Shown in pieces: positions 1-6,756 of a DNA stretch of 31,119 bases. The stretch comes from a virus. How positions within the stretch are numbered: the first letter of the stretch is position 1; each line of letters begins with the position of its first letter. The translations under genes and the position numbers were made by a program. The stretch spans positions 1 to 31,119 of the IMG/VR virus record IMGVR_UViG_3300006919_000252; one strand, written 5' to 3'. Below the pieces are notes generated by a model. The model was not told the DNA's origin. It made no database searches and saw nothing but the letters and a program-made list of their open reading frames with translations.

Positions 1-123
1 TAAAATATCTAGTCAAAAATTTAATTTAAAAATACAAGAGATTTGTAAAGAACTAAAGATTAATGATAGCATAAAAAAAGTTTCATACATGGGTAAAAAC
101 AAAAAAGAAGAAGTTTTTCCTAA
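1..123. repeat. Terminal direct repeat, left copy (identical to 30997-31119)
   Basis: Bases 1-123 are identical to 30997-31119. The repeat lies wholly inside the integrase coding sequence and keeps its frame when the ends are merged. That is what an assembler produces at the ends of a circular or circularly permuted molecule. It is much less likely to be a biological direct terminal repeat. Confidence 0.95.
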
Positions 124-304
124 ATGGAAACTTATAGGTAGTCATACAGCGAGACGTACATTTATAACTTTGATGAGTGAAAGAGGTATGCCAGACCACC
201 AATTAATGCAGATTGCAGGCATAAAAGATGCAAAGACTTTATTAAAATATAAAAAGTTTAATTTAAATACTTTAATTCAGACAAGTAATAAACTTTGGAG
301 TTAA
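1..304 (+). CDS. int: Tyrosine recombinase (integrase), C-terminal part; gene continues from 30110-31119
   Basis: This is the 3' end of the phage integrase, cut by linearisation of a circular genome. The reading frame is open from base 2 and joins in frame with the gene starting at 30110, giving a 396-residue protein. In joined numbering this part holds the catalytic His344 and Arg347 (HTARR) and the probable nucleophile Tyr379 (LLKYKKF). The position normally occupied by the second conserved His/Trp (motif G-H-x) is Ile370 in AGIKDAK, which is unusual. The ATG at 89 is internal and not a real start, because it would leave out the first catalytic Arg. The enzyme catalyses attP x attB strand exchange. 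The stop overlaps that of a convergent minus-strand ORF. Confidence 0.93.
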   Translation, partial: KISSQKFNLKIQEICKELKINDSIKKVSYMGKNKKEEVFPKWKLIGSHTARRTFITLMSERGMPDHQLMQIAGIKDAKTLLKYKKFNLNTLIQTSNKLWS

Positions 305-453
305 GTTTTACTTTTTTTATTAAATAAAAATGAGTATTTCTTCTTTAATTTTTTTAAATATTCTTTTCTCCATCTATTATAGAGAATTTCTTTTTCCTCT
401 TTAGATAAATGTTTAGTATTGTGAATTGCATTTGTAAAATCTTCAAAGTTCAT
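301..453 (-). CDS. Small hypothetical protein, 50 aa, convergent with integrase
   Basis: An uninterrupted 50-codon frame starts at ATG 453 (minus strand) and ends with TAA at 303-301, overlapping the integrase stop by two bases. The product begins MNFEDFTNAIHNTKHLSKEE and continues as a very lysine-rich amphipathic helix (KEILYNRWRKEYLKKLKKKY). It follows the repressor gene on the same strand with a 57-nt gap and could be co-transcribed with it. The mixed composition and helix pattern suggest a real gene, but no family is recognised. Chance remains possible in such AT-rich DNA. Confidence 0.45.
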   Translation of the reverse strand: MNFEDFTNAIHNTKHLSKEEKEILYNRWRKEYLKKLKKKYSFLFNKKSKT

Positions 454-510
454 ATGTTATTTTATTATCATTAAAAACAGAAAGCCTTATTTCTACTATG
501 TCTATTCGTA

Positions 511-1179
511 TTATTTTTTATCAATTTTTTCTTTTCTTTTTTCTTCTAATAAGTTATAAGTTTCAATTTCTGAAATTGTTTTGCTTATTTCGATTATTTT
601 ATTTTTTAACTCATCTATTTTCATTAAAGTATTGTCATGAGCTTTTAAAAAATTATTATTATTAACTATTGATTTTTTCTTTATAATGTCAACCTGATTC
701 ATTAAATTTTCAACACCTTTAGGAGTATACAATTTTTTCATTGTATTTAGGGTGTTATTGTGAGACTGTTTAATTAGTATATTAATTTCGTCAAGTATAT
801 CGTCTTTAACATCAAGAAATTTATTGTTTAAATTATTTGTATTTTGTCCAATACGACTATCAATAAATTTTTTAATATCAGTTGAAATAAAATCTATTAT
901 TTGTTTACTTGTTACTGTTAAGTCATCATTGTTTACTGGTTGTGTTTTTTCTTTAGATACTTTTAACATTTCTCCCTCTCCATTGACTAGCCAGTCGTAG
1001 CTAATTTCTGGGAAAGCATTAATAATTCTTCCTATTGTTTTTTGAGAAGGTGTTCTTTTTTCGTGAATAATTTTTGAAATAGTAGCTGTAGACATTAATC
1101 CAAGTTTTTCACAAAATGTGTTAAGTGTAATGCTATAATGAGCAATAATCTTGTTAATTCTTTGATAAGTATCTTTCAT
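511..1179 (-). CDS. CI-like phage repressor with N-terminal HTH, no peptidase domain
   Basis: A 222-residue protein on the minus strand, divergent from the early operon. Residues about 1-70 form an XRE-type helix-turn-helix domain (LNTFCEKLGLMSTATISKII) ending in the SYDWLVNGEGEML segment typical of Bacteroidota prophage repressors. The remaining 150 residues are Asn/Lys/Ile-rich and look coiled-coil (repeated DxIDEINI, LKNKIIEISKTISEIETYN). No S24/LexA-like Ser-Lys self-cleavage domain is visible, although many CI proteins carry one, so induction by RecA-stimulated self-cleavage is unlikely. It probably oligomerises through the coiled coil and binds the repeated words in 1180-1316. Confidence 0.85.
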   Translation of the reverse strand: MKDTYQRINKIIAHYSITLNTFCEKLGLMSTATISKIIHEKRTPSQKTIGRIINAFPEISYDWLVNGEGEMLKVSKEKTQPVNNDDLTVTSKQIIDFISTDIKKFIDSRIGQNTNNLNNKFLDVKDDILDEINILIKQSHNNTLNTMKKLYTPKGVENLMNQVDIIKKKSIVNNNNFLKAHDNTLMKIDELKNKIIEISKTISEIETYNLLEEKRKEKIDKK

Positions 1180-1204
1180 TTTTTGTTAGGTTCGTTGTTC
1201 ATTT

Positions 1205-1316
1205 TTGTACTGTTTTTTAAGGTTTTTTCAATTTATTTGTACTTTTTATTTTTTTATTGTACTGTTTTTTATATATTTGTAAGTGTAATAATTATAATAA
1301 TACATAATAAACAGTA
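1205..1316. promoter_or_regulatory. Divergent operator/promoter region between repressor and early operon
   Basis: The 137-nt gap between the repressor start and the first early gene contains repeated words. TTGTACTGTTTTTTA occurs at 1205 and 1257, a shorter version TTGTACTTTTTA at 1237, and the inverted half-site AAACAGTA at 1309-1316 directly before the ATG at 1317. TATATTTG at 1272-1279 fits the Bacteroidota -7 element TAnnTTTG for rightward transcription and sits just after the 1257 repeat. A repressor bound there would block it. That these repeats are the operators is inferred from position and repetition. Confidence 0.65.
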
Positions 1317-1625
1317 ATGACAAGTATACAATTTACGAAATTAATCTCTGATTTACAACCAATTATCCTACCTTTTTATTCAGACGAATACACTTCAACT
1401 AATTATGATTTAAATAATCATTGTTTAAAGTCTGGAGATTATGCTGTTGAACTTGCAGGATATTGTCACTACAACAACAGGCTTTCTTCTTTTAACATAC
1501 ACATAACAGTTTGGGACAAAGATGACCAGGCTTTAGAATTTACACCACAACAATACAAAACATTAAAAATTAACGTAATAAACAACATTGTAACTAATGG
1601 AACAGAACATTCAACAGCTATTTAA
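1317..1625 (+). CDS. Hypothetical early protein, 102 aa
   Basis: First gene of the rightward early operon, starting immediately after the inverted operator half-site. The protein has 102 residues, no signal peptide and no membrane segment. The middle looks like alternating beta strands (GDYAVELAGYCHYNNR, SSFNIHITVWDKD), followed by a helical end. I do not recognise the family. The position directly under repressor control is where phages often place anti-repressors, Cro-like or anti-defence proteins, but the sequence does not show any of these. It overlaps the next frame by 29 nt. Confidence 0.7.
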   Translation: MTSIQFTKLISDLQPIILPFYSDEYTSTNYDLNNHCLKSGDYAVELAGYCHYNNRLSSFNIHITVWDKDDQALEFTPQQYKTLKINVINNIVTNGTEHSTAI

Positions 1626-1812
1626 TTTATTAGACAGCAACCAACAAAAACAGTTAATAAAAGTATTAGCAGAACACTACAGAAAAAAACCTCTATCAAT
1701 TAGAAATAACTGGTTTTCTGGTTATAAACAAATTCCTAACCAGTATCAATCAGAGGTTTTAAGAATCTTACAAAGAAGAATAGAATTATTTAACCTAACA
1801 CCACAATCCTAA
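1597..1812 (+). CDS. Hypothetical early protein, 71 aa
   Basis: A 71-residue, mainly helical and Gln-rich protein (MEQNIQQLFNLLDSNQQKQL, then RRIELFNLTPQS). The ATG at 1597 lies inside the end of the previous gene and the stop shares a base with the next ATG at 1812, an arrangement that supports translational coupling. No enzymatic motif is visible. The compact basic and aromatic centre (RKKPLSIRNNWFSGYK) could bind nucleic acid, but this is only a guess. Confidence 0.65.
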   Translation: MEQNIQQLFNLLDSNQQKQLIKVLAEHYRKKPLSIRNNWFSGYKQIPNQYQSEVLRILQRRIELFNLTPQS

Positions 1813-2057
1813 TGACAGAGCAAAAAAGATACCGAGTTCAAGTACAGTTTGATGTTTATGCTAAAAGTGATAAAGCAGCAGCAGAGTTAATAGGCGACAC
1901 TATTTATAGCATTCAAGACATAGACAACAATAAAGTAATCTATTTTTCTGAAGCTCCTTATGCTAATATGAATCATAGAGAAATAGATTACGATACTCTT
2001 AACAGAAAAATAATGGATGAGAGGAGTGAAGAATTAAAAGACCATTTAGTATTTTAA
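1812..2057 (+). CDS. Hypothetical early protein, 81 aa
   Basis: An 81-residue protein with an N-terminal beta strand (QKRYRVQVQFDVYAKSDKAA) and a helical acidic C-terminus. The strand-helix opening resembles small alpha/beta phage proteins, but no family is recognised. It is joined to its upstream neighbour by a TAATG overlap and to the next gene by a TAA-TT-ATG junction of two bases, so it is clearly part of the early operon. Confidence 0.65.
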   Translation: MTEQKRYRVQVQFDVYAKSDKAAAELIGDTIYSIQDIDNNKVIYFSEAPYANMNHREIDYDTLNRKIMDERSEELKDHLVF

Positions 2058-2059
2058 TT

Positions 2060-2245
2060 ATGACAGTATACGAGCAAATAATAAAAGCTAATTCTTTAGA
2101 CAAGCAGATGACTATTTATGAAACTGCTAGATACCTTAATCTAAGTCATAGAACAGTAAGAAATAGAATTAAACTCGGCAAGATTAAAGCTACTTGTCAT
2201 GGTAAACAATTAAGAATTTTAAAAGCACAATTTCATGATAATTAA
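2060..2245 (+). CDS. Excisionase-like HTH protein, 61 aa
   Basis: A 61-residue protein with one MerR/excisionase-type winged helix-turn-helix (HTH_17 type): MTIYETARYLNLSHRTVRNR, then IKLGKIKATCHGKQLRILKA, the latter resembling the wing. Such proteins bind att arm sites and direct excision (Xis), or act as small transcription regulators. In a temperate phage with a tyrosine integrase and attP arm repeats it is the best Xis candidate. However, it sits 2 kb from int among the replication genes, so a regulatory role in the early operon is equally possible. It overlaps the next start by 11 nt. Confidence 0.72.
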   Translation: MTVYEQIIKANSLDKQMTIYETARYLNLSHRTVRNRIKLGKIKATCHGKQLRILKAQFHDN

Positions 2246-2468
2246 ACTAAATCAAAAAATAGAATCTGTAAGCCTGCCTAGAAGAACGAAACATGGAAAC
2301 TTTGTCTTTGATGTTTTTATGGAAAACGGAGACATAGCTGTATGGTTTAACAATATTCCTCATTCGTCAATTAATGCAGGAGATTGTATCACCTACCAAT
2401 TAATTGATAAAGGCTATTTCAACCCTATTTTAAAATTACATAAACCTAAACAAACCCTAAATAAATAA
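2235..2468 (+). CDS. Hypothetical beta-rich protein, 77 aa
   Basis: A 77-residue protein with alternating hydrophobic strands (GNFVFDVFMENGDIAVWFNN, GDCITYQLIDKGYFNPILKL), which could be a small OB-like barrel. It lies directly before the ssDNA-binding-like gene with a two-base gap. That suggests a role in early DNA metabolism, but there is no recognisable family motif. Confidence 0.6.
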   Translation: MIIKLNQKIESVSLPRRTKHGNFVFDVFMENGDIAVWFNNIPHSSINAGDCITYQLIDKGYFNPILKLHKPKQTLNK

Positions 2469-2470
2469 CT

Positions 2471-3106
2471 ATGATACTAACTAATTCAAACTCTCAAAAG
2501 AGAGAGATTATTCCTTCAGGAAGTTATCCTGCAAGATGTATTTCAATGATTGACATCGGAACAATACCTACAGAATGGCAGGGAGAGAAAAAAAGCAGAA
2601 CATTAATTAGATTAAAGTTTGAGCTGCCAACCTTAACTAAAGTATTTAATCCTGAAAAAGGAGAGCAGCCTTATGTAATAGAAAGACAATTTACTAAGTC
2701 ATTACATGAGAAATCTGCCTTACTCCCTTTTTTAAATAACTGGAGAGGTAAAGCATTAACTCCAGATGATTGCCAAGCCTTTGATTTAAGTAAACTACTA
2801 GGAGCTGAGTGTATGCTTTCAATAGTTCATAATTCTTCAGGAGATAAGACCTATGCTAATATAGGAGGTATTTCTACCTTACCTAAAGGACTTGAATGTC
2901 CTGCTCAGTTCAATCACAGCTTTATCTGGGATTACAATGATAATTTCAATGCAGATGCAATAACTTCTGACAATGACTTAGTACCCTCTTGGTTACAAGA
3001 AACAATAAAAACTTCTTCAGAGTGGAGAATGAAAAATGGCATCAATGCTGAAACTATTTCAGAAGATGACATGAACAATGATGAACCTAACGATTTACCC
3101 TTTTAA
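2471..3106 (+). CDS. DUF669-like single-stranded DNA-binding protein with SSB-type C-terminal tail
   Basis: A 211-residue protein. Residues about 15-140 follow the layout of DUF669-type phage proteins: a strand after PSGSYPARC, RTLIRLKFELP, then SLHEKSALLPFLNNWRGKAL, then a small strand pair in LLGAECMLSIVHNSSGDKTY. The C-terminal 25 residues are acidic and end in NDLPF. This closely matches the Asp-rich -D-x-P-F tip by which bacterial SSB recruits replication and repair partners. I infer that it coats ssDNA during phage replication and docks host or phage enzymes through this tip. No helicase gene is seen, so recruiting the host replisome fits. Spacing to both neighbours is two bases. Confidence 0.72.
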   Translation: MILTNSNSQKREIIPSGSYPARCISMIDIGTIPTEWQGEKKSRTLIRLKFELPTLTKVFNPEKGEQPYVIERQFTKSLHEKSALLPFLNNWRGKALTPDDCQAFDLSKLLGAECMLSIVHNSSGDKTYANIGGISTLPKGLECPAQFNHSFIWDYNDNFNADAITSDNDLVPSWLQETIKTSSEWRMKNGINAETISEDDMNNDEPNDLPF

Positions 3107-3108
3107 TT

Positions 3109-3615
3109 ATGGAAACACTTATAAACAGAAACGATTCACTAAAAATTCAGGAACAAGAATTTAAAAGCGACAGAGAAAGAATACTTGATATAATGAAAAG
3201 AAATGAGAAGCCTTTATCTGCTTCTGATATTTCAAGAATTACTAGACTGTCAGCAATAAAAACTATTTCAGTTCAGTCAGCTAGGTCACGATTAAATGAA
3301 CTTAAAAATTCATATTTAATTGAAGAGCAACAAAGCTCTATAAACCCTATGACTGGACTAAATAATACTACCTATAGAGTTTTAAATGTTATGGGTAGTA
3401 TAGGAATAATTCAAAGAGAGATTACTTTGTTTGAAAATAATATAAATATGTTAACAAATGACATTGAAACTATAAACCAAATGATGTTTATATCTGAAAC
3501 TTCTATTGAGATTTTAAATAAAAAACTTATGAAATTTAAGTCTCAGGTCAATAGACTTTACAAAGCTTTAACTCATTATAAAGAAAAAAACAATGAACGA
3601 TTTAATTCAAATTAA
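3109..3615 (+). CDS. Winged-helix DNA-binding protein with C-terminal coiled coil
   Basis: A 168-residue protein. Residues about 20-95 look like a winged helix: DRERILDIMKRNEKPLSASD, helix SVQSARSRLNELKNSYLIEE, and wing NPMTGLNNTTYRVLN. The remaining part, ENNINMLTNDIETINQMMFI onward, is a predicted coiled coil that probably dimerises the protein. It overlaps the DnaA-like gene by 23 nt and lies in the replication block. It may act in origin recognition or as an early regulator. The specific role cannot be read from the sequence. Confidence 0.65.
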   Translation: METLINRNDSLKIQEQEFKSDRERILDIMKRNEKPLSASDISRITRLSAIKTISVQSARSRLNELKNSYLIEEQQSSINPMTGLNNTTYRVLNVMGSIGIIQREITLFENNINMLTNDIETINQMMFISETSIEILNKKLMKFKSQVNRLYKALTHYKEKNNERFNSN

Positions 3616-4021
3616 AGCTGTAGTAGAGAGTTTGTATGAGGACATTGACATCTCCATAAAAACTAGGAGAAAGCCTTATCCTGATGCAATAAAAATCTAT
3701 TCCTATATAGCTAGAAAAACAACTAACTACGGAACTACTCAGATTTCAAAATTAATCAACAGGTCTCATTCTACTGTCTCTATAGCAATAGCTAGATGTA
3801 ATGACCTTATGCAAGTTGATAAAGATTTTAGAAATAAAGTTAGCTACTGCAAAAATAAATGTGGAAATATTTTAAACCATGAGACAGCAACTTATAAAGA
3901 AAAACTAGATATAATTTTTTCAAAGCTAAGTGACAACCAACAGGAGGAGCTTTATGTAAGAGCTAATAATATGTTTTCATTAAATAATGTTTTAAAAAAA
4001 GAAATACACTATGTCAACTAA
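3593..4021 (+). CDS. DnaA domain IV-like phage replication protein
   Basis: A 142-residue protein. Residues about 22-72 (RRKPYPDAIKIYSYIARKTT, then GTTQISKLINRSHSTVSIAI) match the layout of the C-terminal DNA-binding domain of the initiator DnaA: a basic loop, the MYLAR-like helix, and an HTH with the -HSTV- recognition helix analogous to DHTTV. There is no AAA+ ATPase domain, so it is a stand-alone duplex DNA-binding module. It likely recognises a phage origin or mimics or competes with host DnaA at DnaA boxes. It overlaps its neighbours by 23 nt upstream and 11 nt downstream. The domain assignment is fairly firm; the function is inferred. Confidence 0.75.
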   Translation: MNDLIQIKAVVESLYEDIDISIKTRRKPYPDAIKIYSYIARKTTNYGTTQISKLINRSHSTVSIAIARCNDLMQVDKDFRNKVSYCKNKCGNILNHETATYKEKLDIIFSKLSDNQQEELYVRANNMFSLNNVLKKEIHYVN

Positions 4022-4715
4022 AGCACCTGCTTTTCAATTATATGCTCAAGATTTCCTGACAGGAGTTATGGATTTAACTATGGAAGAAAGAGGAGTATAT
4101 ATTACTCTATTATGTAAACAATGGAGCTTATATAACGAAAATGGAATACCCAAAAAAAGGCTTAGGTTATTTCTGGGTTATGACTGGGAAAATCTGCCTG
4201 AAATGGTAAAAAATAAGTTTATAGATAATGGTGATTACTTCTTTAATGAAAGATTAAACGATACTATAATTGAAAGAATTGCTTTTATAAAAAAACAGAC
4301 TATTAATGGATATAAGGGAGGTAGACCTTCTAAGGTAAAAACCCAAACAAAACCCAAAAAAACCTCTTCTATGAAGAAGAAGATGAAGATAAAGATAGAA
4401 GAAGAAAAAGAAGTAGTAGTATATCCTTATAAGTCAAAACAATTTTTAAATACTTGGAGTAACTGGAAAATATATAAGGCTAAGGAATTTAAGTTTAATT
4501 ACAGGACTTTACAAAGTGAACAAGCTGCTTTAAAAAAGCTTGTAAACGAATCAGACAATGAATCTCATGCAGTAGAATCAATAGAAGCTGCTATGGCTAA
4601 TGGGTGGAAAGGTATCTACCCACAAAAAATAATAAATGAAAAACAAAGTAATAAAAATGGACTCAGCTATTCAAAAGAGTTCCAAGAAGAACTTGCTAGA
4701 AAAATACAGTCCTAA
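4011..4715 (+). CDS. DUF1376-family phage replication protein
   Basis: A 234-residue protein. Residues about 5-85 (KAPAFQLYAQDFLTGVMDLT, EERGVYITLLCKQW, FIDNGDYFFNERLNDTI) are the DUF1376 (YdaU-like) domain common at the start of phage replication-initiation proteins. A very basic linker follows (GGRPSKVKTQTKPKKTSSMK). The C-terminal part, WSNWKIYKAKEFKFNYRTLQ to MANGWKGIYPQK, resembles the segment seen in DnaD/O-type initiators after the DNA-binding head. It probably loads host replication machinery at the phage origin. No DnaB or DnaC-type ATPase is visible nearby. Confidence 0.78.
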   Translation: MSTKAPAFQLYAQDFLTGVMDLTMEERGVYITLLCKQWSLYNENGIPKKRLRLFLGYDWENLPEMVKNKFIDNGDYFFNERLNDTIIERIAFIKKQTINGYKGGRPSKVKTQTKPKKTSSMKKKMKIKIEEEKEVVVYPYKSKQFLNTWSNWKIYKAKEFKFNYRTLQSEQAALKKLVNESDNESHAVESIEAAMANGWKGIYPQKIINEKQSNKNGLSYSKEFQEELARKIQS

Positions 4716-5175
4716 AAACTGTATGCTTCATGCAGGTAAAATAGCAAACATTCAACAGGCTATTGAAAGTAAAGCTCCAAGTGTAGCAAGTTTTCAAAGA
4801 GAACATGGTAGACAATTTACTGAGGGGTTAATTACTTTCTGGCTATTGTATTTAAATAAAGTTTTAAATCTTAATAAACCAATGAGTGAGGAACAAATTA
4901 ATTTATGTTCTAGCATGGTTGTTGAGGAGTTTTATATGCTTAAAATCTCTGACCTAACTCTACTGTTTAAAAGAATTATCTCTGGTCAGTATGGTGAGTT
5001 TTACGAAAGACTTTCTATAGATAAAATACTAACCTTTTTCAGAACCTACCTAGATGAAAGATTTGAACTTGCTGCAGACAATTCAATAAGAAACCATAAC
5101 GAAGAAACAAAAAAAACAGAAGCTTCTATTTCAGAAGGATGGACTAGAAGAGCTAAAAAATTCACATTTAAATAA
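4636..5175 (+). CDS. DUF6633-like replication-region protein
   Basis: A 179-residue helical protein of a type often found directly after the DUF1376 gene in Bacteroidota prophages. The recognisable part is WLLYLNKVLNLNKPMSEEQI through KISDLTLLFKRIISGQYGEF and DKILTFFRTYLDERF. It overlaps the previous gene by 80 nt if started at ATG 4636. An in-frame ATG at 4657 (MDSAIQKSS) would shorten this and is equally acceptable. The biochemical function is unknown. Conserved gene order suggests a partner of the initiator. No catalytic motif is visible. Confidence 0.7.
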   Translation: MKNKVIKMDSAIQKSSKKNLLEKYSPKNCMLHAGKIANIQQAIESKAPSVASFQREHGRQFTEGLITFWLLYLNKVLNLNKPMSEEQINLCSSMVVEEFYMLKISDLTLLFKRIISGQYGEFYERLSIDKILTFFRTYLDERFELAADNSIRNHNEETKKTEASISEGWTRRAKKFTFK

Positions 5176-5180
5176 ATATT

Positions 5181-5639
5181 ATGCCACTACCAAAACCAAA
5201 AGGTACGGAATCTAGGAAAGACTTTATGCAAAGGTGCATGAGTGATTCTGTAACTGTAAGCGAATTTCCAAACACAGACCAAAGACTAGCAGTCTGTTCA
5301 AAACAATACAGAGACAAGTATGAAGAAGTAAATCTTGAATCATACAATGACTATCCACAATCAGCAGTTAACAATGCTAAGAGTGCTATCAAATGGGCAG
5401 AAAAAAATGGATGGGGTTCTTGTCTTGAAGCTACAGGAAAAAAAAGAGCTTCACAAATTGCAAATAAAAAAAAGATTAGTAGAGATACAATAGCTAGAAT
5501 GGCTTCATTCAAAAGACATCAACAACATAAAGACACTCCTTATGGTGAGGGTTGTGGTAAATTAGCATGGAACGCATGGGGTGGAACATCAGGAATTGAA
5601 TGGGCAATAAGAAAATTAAAACAAATCGATAAAAAATAA
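5181..5639 (+). CDS. Orphan virion-associated-type domain protein, 152 aa
   Basis: A 152-residue protein made of two modules that I associate with the tails of phage portal or protease polyproteins. The first is residues 1-50 (PKPKGTESRKDFMQRCMSDS, AVCSKQYRDK). The second is residues 57-150 (YPQSAVNNAKSAIKWAEKNG, ISRDTIARMASFKRHQQHKD, CGKLAWNAWGGTSGIEWAIR). Here both stand alone, far from the capsid genes and between replication and nuclease genes. The Cys, His and Trp pattern is well preserved, so it is likely functional. Its biochemical role is unknown to me. The portal-like protein of this phage (21066) also carries a DDYPQS motif in its tail. Confidence 0.68.
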   Translation: MPLPKPKGTESRKDFMQRCMSDSVTVSEFPNTDQRLAVCSKQYRDKYEEVNLESYNDYPQSAVNNAKSAIKWAEKNGWGSCLEATGKKRASQIANKKKISRDTIARMASFKRHQQHKDTPYGEGCGKLAWNAWGGTSGIEWAIRKLKQIDKK

Positions 5640-5643
5640 AGTT

Positions 5644-5820
5644 ATGTTCCAATTTATGAAACAGTTTCTATTTCCCACTTTTACTAAAGAATTAGAAACC
5701 CCAAGACTTTGGGTTAAAGTAAATAAGTTTTCAAAATCAATAAAAGAAAAAGAAAACATTATAATAAAAGTAGTAGAAGATTTAGAGAGAGAAATTATTG
5801 TTAACAAAAAAAGTATTTAA
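5644..5820 (+). CDS. Hypothetical protein, 58 aa
   Basis: A 58-codon frame starting ATG 5644, four bases after the previous stop. It begins MFQFMKQFLFPTFTKELETP and ends with a charged helix (KVVEDLEREIIVNKKSI). It fills the space between two clear genes on the same strand. No family is recognised. Confidence 0.5.
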   Translation: MFQFMKQFLFPTFTKELETPRLWVKVNKFSKSIKEKENIIIKVVEDLEREIIVNKKSI

Positions 5821-5855
5821 AAGTATTGTTTTGTATTGATATTTTTTGTATAATG
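5820..5855 (+). promoter_or_regulatory. Putative promoter for the middle operon (shared word AAAGTATTG-N4-GTATT)
   Basis: AAAGTATTG-TTTT-GTATT occupies 5820-5837 and is followed by TATTTTTTG and TATAAT (5849-5854) before the ATG at 5867. The same bipartite word, AAAGTATTG-CATA-GTATT, occurs at 9629-9646 ahead of another small transcription unit, also with a TATAAT downstream (9669-9674). Two exact copies with the same N4 spacing, both in intergenic DNA, suggest a common activator or operator site. The biochemical assignment is uncertain. Confidence 0.4.
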
Positions 5856-5866
5856 TATCGCTTAGT

Positions 5867-6217
5867 ATGTACACTAAGAAATATCAAAACAGAAATAAGT
5901 ACAAAGCAATTAAGCAGAAGTTTAATGGTCGAACCTACCATAGTAAGAAAGAAGCTGCCTATGCTGCTGAATTAGAATGGAGATTAAAAGCAGGAGAAAT
6001 AGTTGAGTACATACCTCAGCATCCATTGAGACTGTATGTAAATGAAAAGAAAATATGTAATTACTTTATTGATTTTAAAGTAATTTATCCTGATGGCTCA
6101 ATAGAGCTTGTTGAAGTTAAAGGTTTTGAGACTGATGTCTGGAGACTTAAATGGAAACTAACCGAAGCACTGCTTGATGAACTAGAACCTAATGCAACAT
6201 TAGTTTTAGTTAAATGA
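5867..6217 (+). CDS. DUF1064-family PD-(D/E)xK nuclease-like protein
   Basis: A 116-residue protein. I start it at ATG 5867, because the longer frame would need a TTG at 5846 inside the promoter-like region. The pattern KYKAIKQKFNGRTYHSKKEA, YFIDFKV and ELVEVKGFETDVWRLKWKL is that of DUF1064 phage proteins. Their fold resembles PD-(D/E)xK nucleases, with the Asp of FIDF and the E-x-K of VEVKG as candidate metal-binding and catalytic residues. It may be an RNase H/Holliday-junction-like resolvase or a ssDNA nuclease acting before packaging. It overlaps the sigma-like gene by four bases (ATGA). Confidence 0.78.
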   Translation: MYTKKYQNRNKYKAIKQKFNGRTYHSKKEAAYAAELEWRLKAGEIVEYIPQHPLRLYVNEKKICNYFIDFKVIYPDGSIELVEVKGFETDVWRLKWKLTEALLDELEPNATLVLVK

Positions 6218-6756
6218 GTAAAGAACAAGTAATAATAGACATATCTAAGTTCCATGTGGAGTGGGTTAGATATGTGATTAAAAATGCTTTAAACTTTACA
6301 CAGAAAAAAAATGCTGAAGATTTCGTGCAAGATGCTTATCTAAAGATTCTTAGGCTATCTTCATTTGATTTCTTAAAATATTATGACCAGAAAGGTCGAA
6401 TTAATAAAAAGTATTTTTTCAGAACATTAAAAAGCATAATTATTGATGACTACAAGAAAAAGAAAATTCTAACAGTAAGTATTAATAATCACTTTCCTAA
6501 CATAGACCAACCAGAAGAAACACCTAGCAAACCACAAATGGAAGTAGTCTTTAACAAAATAGAAAAGACTATTAGCAATATGTACTGGTATGATAAAAAG
6601 ATGTTAAACTTATATGTCTACCACATACCAAGTATTAGAAAAATATCTACAGCTACTGCAATAAGCAGTAAGGCTGTATTCAAAACACTAAAGAGGTGTA
6701 AACTAACAATAAAAAAAGAAGTAGCAAAAGAATATTATTATGGCAAAACAGGCTAA
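6214..6756 (+). CDS. Phage sigma-70-like (ECF-type) transcription factor
   Basis: A 180-residue protein with the two-domain layout of small sigma factors. The region 2 part reads KNAEDFVQDAYLKILRLSSF, then YFFRTLKSIIIDDYKKKK, the counterpart of the AEDLVQETFLRLW and FRAWLYRIARN segments of ECF sigmas. The region 4-like HTH is DKKMLNLYVYHIPSIRKIST through AISSKAVFKTLKRCK. It would direct RNA polymerase to phage promoters. The obvious targets are the three identical-spacing elements at 10074, 17571 and 18389. It lies in the middle operon, coupled to the DUF1064 gene by ATGA, as expected for a late-gene activator. Family assignment is likely; target assignment is inferred. Confidence 0.72.
   Translation: MSKEQVIIDISKFHVEWVRYVIKNALNFTQKKNAEDFVQDAYLKILRLSSFDFLKYYDQKGRINKKYFFRTLKSIIIDDYKKKKILTVSINNHFPNIDQPEETPSKPQMEVVFNKIEKTISNMYWYDKKMLNLYVYHIPSIRKISTATAISSKAVFKTLKRCKLTIKKEVAKEYYYGKTG

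Noticed and set aside
1-123. Biological direct terminal repeat
   Set aside because: It lies inside int and restores the gene when merged, so an assembly overlap of a circular molecule is more likely.
150-170. Fourth late element (ACGTACATTTATA near 155)
   Set aside because: No ACACTTT box at the right distance, and it lies inside the integrase coding sequence.
89-304. 71-residue ORF starting at ATG 89
   Set aside because: It is the C-terminal part of the integrase. The frame is open upstream and joins 30110-31119 across the circle.
5616-5807. 63-residue minus-strand ORF
   Set aside because: It is antisense to a better-composed plus-strand gene (5644-5820) that fits the operon.
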